Part shown: in pieces, positions 1 to 6,114 of the stretch
How the letters are laid out: the number at the start of each line of letters is the position of its first letter
Numbering within the stretch: the first letter of the stretch is position 1
From: Chloroflexi bacterium CG23_combo_of_CG06-09_8_20_14_all_45_10
GTDB taxonomy: Bacteria; Chloroflexota; Dehalococcoidia; GIF9; AB-539-J10
Assembly: GCA_002772325.1 (NCBI GenBank)
Contig: PCSL01000089.1
Coordinates: 316 to 9,078 of the forward strand
Direction of reading: 5' to 3'
DNA: 8,763 nucleotides
Notes under the pieces: generated by a model
What the model saw: only the letters and a program-made list of their open reading frames with translations
Told to the model about the DNA's origin: nothing
Databases searched by the model: none
Translations under genes and position numbers: made by a program

Positions 1-96
1 GAATTTAGAGCATCGTGAGAATTTAGCGGTCTTTGTGCCTCGCTTCTGGCGCTAATCTTATTTGAATTGGGGGAACTAAGCGTAAAGGGGGATATT

Positions 97-321
97 ATGG
101 AAATAGCTCCAATGATAAGTGTAGATAAGAGAATTCGTTTCGGTAAGCCTGTAATTAATGGAACGCGAGTTCCTGTCGACCTCATCATAGGCAAACTTGC
201 GGCAGGAATGACCTACGAAGAGATTGTGACTGAATATGAAATCACCCGTGAGGATATACTGGCTGCTCTTAGGTATGCTGCGAACATCCTGTCTAGCGAG
301 GAAGTCAAAGCGGTAGGGTGA
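97..321 (+). CDS. DUF433 family small protein (antitoxin-like)
   Basis: The 74-residue product matches the DUF433 pattern: a GKPVINGTRVPV core (residues 16-27), then a helical part ending in an EDILAALRYAA stretch (52-62). Members are small helix-turn-helix-like proteins, often encoded beside a PIN-like (DUF5615) toxin and predicted to act as antitoxins and DNA-binding autoregulators. I start at ATG 97 because a G-rich ribosome site (AAAGGGGG) lies just upstream. An in-frame TTG at 67 would add ten residues that do not fit the family. No toxin gene follows: the next 480 bases hold no convincing ORF, so this is an orphan or a remnant of a pair. The family is clear from the motif; the function in this organism is inferred. 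Confidence 0.8.
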   Translation: MEIAPMISVDKRIRFGKPVINGTRVPVDLIIGKLAAGMTYEEIVTEYEITREDILAALRYAANILSSEEVKAVG

Positions 322-803
322 AATACTAAAATAGGCAACTGCATAGACTCCTACCTCATAACCATCACGTGCCGGAGCAGCGCTAAGGAACGGCCTCAAC
401 TGTGCTACCACCTGCTGATGTTCTGGGTCAGGTTAGAAAAAATACCAAGAAGCCCTCTCACAAAAATCTGAGCCTCTTCCGAGTACCCACATATCTTACC
501 ACTGGTGCTTTTCTGAGGTAAAGCGGAAGGGACTGGCTAGCGTTTTTATGCTTTACCCTGAACAATCTGGACTTCTGTTTACTTTGTGTACCCTGTGTTG
601 CTAGTGTGGCCACTATCGGAGGATAAAGCAACTCTAGGACGATACTAATTACTGCTATCTTCTATACTACAGCAATAGCCTGGATTACAGCTACCCTTAT
701 CTTTCAGATTGGCAACCTCATTGTAGGGCGGGACATTAGAATCGCGGTAATGAGAATGGAATGGTGACGATCAAGAAATATATTCAAGGGGGCCTTTTCT
801 GTA
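322..803. other. Intergenic stretch without recognisable gene
   Basis: About 480 bases between the DUF433 gene and the 3' end of the repressor gene. I find no ORF with a good start, ribosome site and family motif in either direction. The only local structure is an 8-bp inverted repeat, GGTAAAGC at 517-524 and GCTTTACC at 550-557, with 25 bases between the arms; it is not followed by a T run and I assign it no role. The minus-strand frame reaching about 411 runs into and across the DUF433 gene and shows no known motif. Confidence 0.6.
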
Positions 804-1088
804 CTAAATTTTGTCGCTACTGTGTACTCTGCCCCAAATGGCAATAGCACGTGCTAGAGACTCGATATCAGCACATTCTGGTGCTTCCTTGTTAAAGCAA
901 ATTCTCATGTAGTTTCTTAGCAAAAGCGCACCAGCGCTTTCGATAGCTGAGCGTACTGCCCCTAACTGGGTAATAATACTTTCACAGTCGCGGCCATTCT
1001 CAATCATCTTCTCAATGCCACGAACCTGTCCCTCAATTCTTTTCAATCGGTTCAACAAAACCTCTTTTGATACTGCTTCGTCAGCCAT
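804..1088 (-). CDS. CsoR/CstR-family (DUF156) transcriptional repressor
   Basis: A 94-residue all-helical repressor of the CsoR/RcnR/FrmR/CstR family, which binds DNA as a tetramer and lets go when metal, aldehyde or sulfane sulfur reacts with conserved residues. The family core NRLKRIEGQVRGIEKMI is at 13-29, followed by C35. The second site reads NYMRIC, ending in C64. The C35-C64 spacing of 29 residues equals the CsoR ligand pair. The copper-binding histidine expected four residues before C64 is Y60, and there is an extra C72. Keeping both cysteines without the histidine resembles persulfide-sensing CstR more than copper-sensing CsoR; this is inference. ATG 1088 is chosen because GGAGG lies five bases upstream; a TTG at 1100 would fall within that site. 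The gene is divergent from the long operon, and a CsoR-type operator lies between them. Confidence 0.9.
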   Translation of the reverse strand: MADEAVSKEVLLNRLKRIEGQVRGIEKMIENGRDCESIITQLGAVRSAIESAGALLLRNYMRICFNKEAPECADIESLARAIAIWGRVHSSDKI

Positions 1089-1115
1089 GATATCCTCCAA
1101 AAAAACCAGATTATG

Positions 1116-1145
1116 TTGACATACTATACCCCTCTAGGGTATAAT
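1116..1145 (+). promoter_or_regulatory. Consensus sigma70-type promoter for the operon
   Basis: A perfect TTGACA (-35, 1116-1121) and a perfect TATAAT (-10, 1140-1145) are separated by 18 bases. The expected start is near 1152, giving a leader of about 90 bases before the mvhD-like gene. Both hexamers match the consensus exactly, so the unrepressed promoter should be strong. On the opposite strand, TATAGT (1128 down to 1123) could be the -10 box of the repressor gene, but I see no good -35 for it. Confidence 0.8.
1125..1143. promoter_or_regulatory. CsoR-type operator (inverted repeat)
   Basis: TATACCC (1125-1131) and GGGTATA (1137-1143) form a perfect 7-bp inverted repeat around CTCTA. A TATACC/GGTATA palindrome with a central C/G tract is the typical operator of CsoR-family repressors. 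It fills the spacer between the -35 and -10 boxes and overlaps the -10, so binding would block RNA polymerase. It also covers the candidate -10 of the divergent repressor gene, which suggests autoregulation. That the neighbouring repressor binds here is inferred from proximity and motif. Confidence 0.75.
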
Positions 1146-1197
1146 GCCGCTTCAGTATTAAATCTAATTGCTCTGGTTCTTTACATTTTAGCATATG

Positions 1198-1217
1198 CTG
1201 TCTGATATATCAGGCAG
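1198..1217 (+). promoter_or_regulatory. Palindrome in the operon leader (hairpin or second operator)
   Basis: CTGATATATCAG (1202-1213) is a perfect 12-bp palindrome, extended by CTG/CAG arms with one T/G mismatch that would be a G-U pair in RNA. It lies in the leader, 16 bases ahead of the AAGGAGG ribosome site of the first gene. It could be an RNA hairpin or an operator for a second dimeric regulator. No T run follows, so it is not a classical terminator. Confidence 0.45.
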
Positions 1218-1244
1218 ATTGAATAAGGTATCAAGGAGGCATCG

Positions 1245-1664
1245 GTGAACGAATTTGAACCCAAGATAATTGGTTTCTTTTGCAACTGGTGTTCTTATTC
1301 AGCCGCTGACCTAGCAGGGGTGTCACGACTCAAGTGCTCACCTAACGTACACATAATAAGACTAATGTGCTCTGGGAGAGTAAACGAGCACCTAATACTA
1401 AAGGCATTTACTGCTGGCGCTGATGGCGTTCTAGTTTGTGGCTGCCATCCCGGAGAGTGCCATTATACAAAAGGTAATCTGAATGCTAGAAGGAGGGTGG
1501 TGGGGTTGAAGCCTTTCCTTAAGGCTGTGGGCATCAATAGCGAGAGAGTGAGGCTGGAATGGATTGGAGCATCCGAGGCAACAAAGGTGGTTGAGACAAT
1601 TAAGAGTTTTACCCAAGCTATAAAAAATCTTGGTCCGAGTCCGCTTAACAGGAGGCGAAAATGA
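1245..1664 (+). CDS. mvhD: MvhD/FlpD-type iron-sulfur subunit
   Basis: A 139-residue protein of the F420-nonreducing hydrogenase delta-subunit (MvhD/FlpD) family. These small [2Fe-2S] proteins pass electrons from a hydrogenase or formate dehydrogenase to heterodisulfide-reductase-type complexes in the cytoplasm. Conserved motifs are FFCNWCSYSAADLAG (C13, C16), RLMCSGRV (C42), and GADGVLVCGCHPGECHY (C65, C67, C72). The length is normal for the family. It starts with GTG, five bases after a strong AAGGAGG (1233-1239). It is the first gene of the operon and overlaps the fdhA-like start by four bases (ATGA), which suggests coupled translation and a physical partnership, as known for FlpD with formate dehydrogenase in methanogens. 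The partner heterodisulfide-reductase-like subunits are not in the window. Confidence 0.9.
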   Translation: MNEFEPKIIGFFCNWCSYSAADLAGVSRLKCSPNVHIIRLMCSGRVNEHLILKAFTAGADGVLVCGCHPGECHYTKGNLNARRRVVGLKPFLKAVGINSERVRLEWIGASEATKVVETIKSFTQAIKNLGPSPLNRRRK

Positions 1665-3691
1665 GTATTGAATATGTGCCTACCATATGCCCCTATTGTA
1701 GCTGCGGTTGTGGCATTAACCTGGTGGTCAAAGATGGCAAAATCATTGGACAGGAGCCGTGGAAGGAGCACCCGGTAAACCAGGGAGCAAACTGCCCTAA
1801 AGGCAAGAACGCCTACCATTACATCTACAGCGAAGACAGGCTAAAGATGCCACTGGTGAGAAAGAACGGCACTCTTAAAGAAACATCTTGGGATGAAGCT
1901 CTTGACCTAGTATCCTCGAAGCTGAAGGAGTCCAGCCCGGAGAGCTTTGGCTTTATCGCCTCATGTCGGAATAGCAATGAGGACGCTTATGTGATGCAGA
2001 AGTTTACCCGAGTGGTGATGGGTACCAATAATGTAGAATATTGCGGTAGATTGTGTCATTCCCCAGCAGCGGCTGCCCTGATTCCTGCCATGGGCTCAGG
2101 GGCAATGCAGACCTCCCAGCCTGAAATTGAGCTCGCTGATTGCATCTGCCTCGCCGGTGTTAATATCATGGAGACCTTCCCCATGATAGCCCGAAGGGTA
2201 TTCCGAGCTAAAGCCAAGGGGGCTAAAGTTATCTATACTGACCCCAGGAAAACTGCCACGGCAAGGCATCTGGCTGACATACACCTACAACTAAGGTCAG
2301 GCACAGATGCTGCCCTGATAAACGCCATGATGAGCATCATCCTGGCTGAGGGGCTGGAGGATAAAGAGTTCATTGCGTCAAGGACAGCCGGGATTGATAA
2401 ATTGCGTGATTTTCTCTCCAAGATAGACCTAAAACAGGCAGAAAAAATCACTGGGGTGCCGAAAGATTTGATTAGAGAGGCGGCAATTACCTATGCTAAG
2501 GCAGAGAGGGGATGTATTCTCTATGACCAGGGTATATCCCAGCATTATGTTGGCACCGACAATGTTAGGAATCACGCTAACCTAGCCCTTCTTTGCGGGC
2601 ATGCTGGTAAGTCGGGGAGTGGGATAAACTCAATGAGAGGGCAGATAAACGGTGAGGGCAGTGGTGACATGGGCTGCCTATGTGTCTTCTACCCCGGATT
2701 TAAGCGTGTTGGTGAGGAGACGGCAAAATTTTTTGAAGAGGCGTGGGGAGTAGCTAGCCTGCCTACAAAGCCGGGGATTACCTATATAGACATGCTGTAT
2801 AAATGTCCCTACCTCTATGTTGTGGGGGGAGACCCGACGATGGCAGTGCCCGATGTTAATAATGTGAAGAAGGCTTTGCGGAAAGCCAGTTTCCTCGTGG
2901 TCCAGGACATATTTCCCACTGAGATCGCTAAGCTTGCCCATGTGGTACTGCCAGCGGCTACCTGGGTGGAGAGGCAGGCTACTCACACCTGGATAGACAG
3001 ACGAGTGCAGAAGATAGACAAGGTTGTCGACCCGCCTGGCGAGGCTAAGCCTGACTGGTGGATTATATGCCGGTTAGCAGAAAAGATGGGCTATAAGGAT
3101 AAGTTCGACTTTAATTCAGCGGAAGGAATATTTGAGGAGATAAGAAGTTGTGTTCCCCAGTATAAGGGAATAACCTACGAACGGCTGGACAAGACAGTAG
3201 GGGGAATTCACTGGCCTTGCCCTTCAGAAGATCATCCAGGCACCCCCACCATGTTTTTGCAAAAGTTCAACACCCCTGATGGCCTGGGGCACTTCCAGGT
3301 GGTGGAGTTTAAGCCTCCAGCGGAACTGCCTGATGAAGAATATCCCTATGTTCTGACCACAGGGAGAAGCATGTTTCACTATCATACGGGGACAATGACG
3401 CGGAGAACGCCAAGGCTACTCGACGAGGTGCCTCATGGTTTTGTTGAAGTCAACCCCGAGGATGCCAGCAAGGCAGGGATTAAAAACAAGGATATGGTTA
3501 CTCTGGAGACAAGGCGAGGGAGCATAGAAGCCGAAGCCAGGGTGACTGACAAGATGCCTCCCGGGCTATTATTTGTCCCCTTCCATTTTCCCGACTCCTG
3601 CGCCAATGTGCTGACAATTCCAGCCTTAGACCCCAGTGCCAAGTGTGCTGAGACCAAGGTTTGCGCCGTCAGAATGAAGATAAAAACCTAG
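1661..3691 (+). CDS. fdhA: Formate dehydrogenase alpha-like molybdopterin oxidoreductase (Cys type)
   Basis: A 676-residue molybdopterin oxidoreductase of the formate dehydrogenase group, which would interconvert formate and CO2 in the cytoplasm; there is no twin-arginine signal. The N-terminal [4Fe-4S] site is C10, C13, C17 and C45, followed by K47. The metal ligand position reads CGRLCHSP: C132 (TGT codon) replaces selenocysteine, and H133 is kept. NLALLCGHAGKSGSG (307-321) and MRGQINGEGSGDMG (325-338) correspond to the substrate and cofactor region; R326 and Q328 match R333 and Q335 of E. coli FdhH, but the following residues differ from the usual RGQNNVQGA. A molybdopterin-dinucleotide-binding domain fills the C-terminus from about 570. 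The protein lacks the extra N-terminal ferredoxin domains of NuoG-like enzymes, so electrons must leave through partner subunits. The ribosome site AGGAGG is at 1650-1655. Formate as substrate is likely but not proven. Confidence 0.88.
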   Translation: MSIEYVPTICPYCSCGCGINLVVKDGKIIGQEPWKEHPVNQGANCPKGKNAYHYIYSEDRLKMPLVRKNGTLKETSWDEALDLVSSKLKESSPESFGFIASCRNSNEDAYVMQKFTRVVMGTNNVEYCGRLCHSPAAAALIPAMGSGAMQTSQPEIELADCICLAGVNIMETFPMIARRVFRAKAKGAKVIYTDPRKTATARHLADIHLQLRSGTDAALINAMMSIILAEGLEDKEFIASRTAGIDKLRDFLSKIDLKQAEKITGVPKDLIREAAITYAKAERGCILYDQGISQHYVGTDNVRNHANLALLCGHAGKSGSGINSMRGQINGEGSGDMGCLCVFYPGFKRVGEETAKFFEEAWGVASLPTKPGITYIDMLYKCPYLYVVGGDPTMAVPDVNNVKKALRKASFLVVQDIFPTEIAKLAHVVLPAATWVERQATHTWIDRRVQKIDKVVDPPGEAKPDWWIICRLAEKMGYKDKFDFNSAEGIFEEIRSCVPQYKGITYERLDKTVGGIHWPCPSEDHPGTPTMFLQKFNTPDGLGHFQVVEFKPPAELPDEEYPYVLTTGRSMFHYHTGTMTRRTPRLLDEVPHGFVEVNPEDASKAGIKNKDMVTLETRRGSIEAEARVTDKMPPGLLFVPFHFPDSCANVLTIPALDPSAKCAETKVCAVRMKIKT

Positions 3692-3742
3692 GGGGGATGC
3701 TACTGTATGCCAGGAGAATAATAAAGAAAGGAGGTTTCAAAG

Positions 3743-4189
3743 GTGGCACAAGTAAAGAATTTTCTCATTATAGTAAATAGCGGAGCCGACAAGCCCTATG
3801 ACCAGTATGCTGCTTATGTCGTTGCCTTTATGGCTAAGCAAATAGCCAGGATTGAGAATGTCACTATATACTACGGTCCATATGGCATCGGGATGACCAG
3901 GAAGGGAGAACTGGCCAAGCTCACTATTCAGAGTTCAGTTAAGGAGCTGATAGCTGGGCAGATTGAGGGGCTTTCATCTTCTGCTCTACCCGACAACCTC
4001 GAGCAGCTAGCTCGTTTTGAGAAGGATAAGCTCGGCGTAAACATCGTGTCTTGCGGAACCTTTCATGTGATTGATGGAGCTGGTAAAACTATTGATGATA
4101 CATCAAACATTGAAGAGTTTGTTACACCAATCAAGCTCCCTCAAGCTGCGGAAGCCATTCTCGGCGCAGATAAGATACATTACCTCTAA
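3743..4189 (+). CDS. DsrE/DsrF-like family protein
   Basis: A 148-residue soluble protein with a DsrE-like pattern: an N-terminal strand (KNFLIIVNSGADKP, 5-18), a helix (QYAAYVVAFMAKQIAR), a mid-region strand (VTIYYGPYGIGM) and a single cysteine in VNIVSCGTFHVIDG (C104). Family members include sulfur carriers with a reactive cysteine (TusD/DsrE) and many uncharacterised proteins. Having only one cysteine, in the usual position of the active thiol, would allow persulfide carriage, but this is inference. It starts with GTG after AAAGGAGG (3727-3734). It lies 51 bases after fdhA and before a small ferredoxin gene. Together with the thiol-based repressor and the thioredoxin it is one of three hints of a sulfur or thiol link for this operon. 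Confidence 0.7.
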   Translation: MAQVKNFLIIVNSGADKPYDQYAAYVVAFMAKQIARIENVTIYYGPYGIGMTRKGELAKLTIQSSVKELIAGQIEGLSSSALPDNLEQLARFEKDKLGVNIVSCGTFHVIDGAGKTIDDTSNIEEFVTPIKLPQAAEAILGADKIHYL

Positions 4190-4241
4190 AGAGGATGCTA
4201 GTTGAAACCTATACCCTTGATGCAATTTGGATGTAAACGAA

Positions 4242-4457
4242 ATGCTATTACAACCCAAGCAGAAGGCTAGCATTGAATATCAGAAATGTCGCCCTGAAAA
4301 ATGTGAAAAGGGGGGTTGCCTTGTTTTATCTGTATGTCCGAAGAAGCTGTGGAAGCAGGAATCGCCTTATGATATCCCTTTTATTGTTTCTGGCTTCTGC
4401 GATGAATGTGGGAAATGTGTTGAAGCATGCCCCCTAAAGGCGGTTCGGATGCTGTGA
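4242..4457 (+). CDS. Small two-cluster 4Fe-4S ferredoxin-like protein
   Basis: A short protein with two [4Fe-4S] motifs. With the ATG 4242 start it has 71 residues. The first site is unusual, CRPEKCEKGGCLVLSVCP (C16, C21, C26, C32: C-x4-C-x4-C-x5-C), recalling the CxPxKC pattern of the RLI/ABCE1 iron-sulfur domain. The second is classical, CDECGKCVEACP (C53, C56, C59, C63). It probably passes electrons between the oxidoreductase subunits around it. The start is uncertain: neither ATG 4242 nor the in-frame TTG 4227 has a good ribosome site. A 13-codon frame from ATG 4195 ends at 4236, just before ATG 4242, so coupled translation is possible. No helices or membrane parts are seen. Confidence 0.8.
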   Translation: MLLQPKQKASIEYQKCRPEKCEKGGCLVLSVCPKKLWKQESPYDIPFIVSGFCDECGKCVEACPLKAVRML

Positions 4458-4499
4458 ACTGGATATGTTGAGAGGCAGTTAAGTAGGTTGAAGTTTATC

Positions 4500-4918
4500 A
4501 TGGAAATTTCTGAATGGAAAGAGCATCTTGAAATGGAGCGCAAAGCGAAGGATAGATTTTTCGCTCAACATCGGCACTCTCCAATACTCGCCGAAGATCG
4601 TATAAAATTTCAAGGGCTCAATTATTATCCTCCTGACTCAGCCTATAGGTTCGAACTCGAGCTGCATGAACATGAAGAAAAAAAGGTGCAACATCAGGCA
4701 AGGAAACATATAGTGCAGGACGATATATTGATCTCAAGCCTGGGAGGCATCTTACAATTGAGGGGAAGTGGGTTCTCGACTTTAACAAGGCATATAATCC
4801 GTGGTGCGTCTATAGCAAAGATTATACTTGTCCCTTCGTGCCCAAGGAAAATTGGCTTGAAGTGCCAATATGTAGGGGCGAGCATGCTCGCCCCTACTAC
4901 CATTGGAAAAGAGGATAA
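4500..4918 (+). pseudogene. DUF1684 family protein, frameshifted and internally deleted
   Basis: The N-terminal part in one frame (ATG 4500 to about 4684) has the family start: EWKEHLEMERKAKDRFF, HSPI, FQGLNYYPPDSAYRFELELHEHEE. The conserved C-terminal part continues in the -1 frame from 4685 to TAA 4916-4918: ATSGKETYSAGRYIDL, GKWVLDFNKAYNPWCVYS, DYTCPFVPKENWLEVPI. The break is at a run of seven A (4678-4684). From memory of the family, about 45 residues that normally separate the two parts are missing, so an out-of-frame internal deletion is the simplest explanation. Near the end, the 26-bp palindrome (4872-4897) replaces the expected AGEK-type tail with RGEHARPY. The frame-2 stop overlaps the ATG of the next gene by one base (TAATG). 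If the first frame is not shifted, it reads nonsense to 4925. DUF1684 proteins have no firmly known function. Confidence 0.75.
4872..4897. repeat. 26-bp perfect palindrome, copy 1
   Basis: GTAGGGGCGAGCA followed directly by its exact reverse complement. An identical copy lies at 6272-6297. This copy sits in the last part of the DUF1684 pseudogene; in that gene's C-terminal frame it is read as RGEHARPY. It probably belongs to a dispersed REP- or MITE-like palindromic family, judged by the exact repeat and its intragenic insertion. Confidence 0.85.
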
Positions 4919-6111
4919 TGGCTAGCAGCTTAAGGAAGGAGAACCGATTGAACCAACAAGTTGTGGAACAAATAACGGCACTTAAGCTAAATGAAAGTCG
5001 TTGTGCCAATTGTTCTCTGTGCGCCTCTCTCTGTCCTTTCGAGGCAATCAAGGGGGATCCAGAGACGAGGAAGATGGTCCTGGAGATAGAGAAATGCCAG
5101 GTATGTGGTATCTGCTACTCCAGTTGTCCCGCCAAGGCCATTGATATCTTCTACTACGATTTGGTCTCACTGACCAGGTACCTTGAAAGTGCCAGACAGG
5201 AGTATGACTCTGACACACTGGTCATTGCGTGTAAAGGGAGCAGTCCAGATTTCGACGCGGTAGGAAATCTGTTTGGAGTCTCCAAGTTCATTCCTCTATC
5301 CGTCCCATGTGTGGGGCGTCTCTCCGAGGATGTCTTTCTGAAAGCTATTGCTAGCCTGAGCATTAACAAGATATACATTCTTGCTTGCGATGAGAACTAC
5401 TGCCGGTTCGAGAAAGGAAGCGCTCTCAATGGGCGAAGAGTCACTGTCTTAAACCTGCTGCTAGAGCAACTTGGCTTTGGCAAAGACATCATTATTCTGA
5501 AGAGAAACAGCCTTAAAGTGAAAGCCGATAGGAACAAATGTATCAGGTGCGGCACCTGCGTATTTTATTGCCCCTACGAAGCTGTTAAACTAGATGGTAC
5601 CGAGCCAGCCAGCTTTGACCTGGAGCTATGTCAGGGGTGCGGTATATGTGTAGCTATGTGCCCTGCCATGGCCTTAGAACTCGAGGGCTGGGAAAGGGAA
5701 CGCCTTTCTGCTTTGATTTCGGAGCTATGCTCACAGATGCAGCAGCCGAAGATACTGGTATTCCGCTGCCAGTGGTCAGCATTTCCCTTGCTTGATGGTG
5801 ATCTCGAGCCAAATGTTCGTTTGATAGATTTGCCCTGTGCTGGGAGAGTGGACACGTTCCATATCCTAGAAGCTTTTGCACAGGGCGTGGGTGGTGTTAT
5901 GGTGGTTGCCTGCCCTGCGGAGGAGTGCAAGTTGAAAGAAGGGAGTAAGGAAGCTTATTGGGGGATACTGAAGTTAAAGGGAAAATTAGACCAAATTGGC
6001 CTCGGGGAAAGACTTCATTTCTGCTTCGTCGCGCCGAGGTATCCGCAAGATTTTGCCCAAGAACTGAGGCAATTCAAGGAAAAACTGGAGACCACTGCTG
6101 AAGGAGATTAA
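4918..6111 (+). CDS. Tandem ferredoxin-MvhD fusion (hydrogenase iron-sulfur subunit-like)
   Basis: A 397-residue protein made of two copies of the same pair of domains. Unit 1 has two [4Fe-4S] sites (C29/32/35/39 and C60/63/66/70), then an MvhD-like domain (about 100-200) with C105, VPCVGR (C131) and ACDENYC (C157, C162). Unit 2 has two [4Fe-4S] sites (C208/211/214/218 and C238/241/244/248), then an MvhD-like domain (about 278-385) with FRCQWS (C284), LPCAGR (C307) and ACPAEEC (C332, C337). In both MvhD parts the second cysteine of the usual CxxC is serine. There is no FAD domain, so it is not HdrA itself. It would be an electron wire carrying at least four [4Fe-4S] clusters. ATG 4918 overlaps the preceding stop, but the in-frame TTG 4948 has a much better ribosome site (GGAAGGAG, 4934-4941, spacing six) and may be the real start. 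Confidence 0.85.
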   Translation: MASSLRKENRLNQQVVEQITALKLNESRCANCSLCASLCPFEAIKGDPETRKMVLEIEKCQVCGICYSSCPAKAIDIFYYDLVSLTRYLESARQEYDSDTLVIACKGSSPDFDAVGNLFGVSKFIPLSVPCVGRLSEDVFLKAIASLSINKIYILACDENYCRFEKGSALNGRRVTVLNLLLEQLGFGKDIIILKRNSLKVKADRNKCIRCGTCVFYCPYEAVKLDGTEPASFDLELCQGCGICVAMCPAMALELEGWERERLSALISELCSQMQQPKILVFRCQWSAFPLLDGDLEPNVRLIDLPCAGRVDTFHILEAFAQGVGGVMVVACPAEECKLKEGSKEAYWGILKLKGKLDQIGLGERLHFCFVAPRYPQDFAQELRQFKEKLETTAEGD

Positions 6112-6114
6112 GAA

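Noticed and set aside
76..411. Minus-strand open frame across the DUF433 gene
   Set aside because: It is antisense to a gene with a clear family motif and shows no motif of its own; treated as a shadow.
517..557. 8-bp inverted repeat GGTAAAGC/GCTTTACC as a terminator or attachment site
   Set aside because: The loop of 25 bases is long, there is no T run and no neighbouring gene end; it can arise by chance.
2054..2056. Selenocysteine at the formate dehydrogenase active site
   Set aside because: The codon is TGT (Cys), not TGA, so no selenocysteine machinery is needed.
4195..4236. 13-codon ORF before the ferredoxin gene as a real leader peptide
   Set aside because: It has no properly spaced ribosome site and no recognisable content; it is mentioned only as possible help for translating the ferredoxin.
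4679..4685. Programmed -1 frameshift site in the DUF1684 gene
   Set aside because: The heptamer fits, but a block of family residues is also missing at this point and no downstream stimulator hairpin or upstream Shine-Dalgarno was evident, so decay by deletion is preferred.
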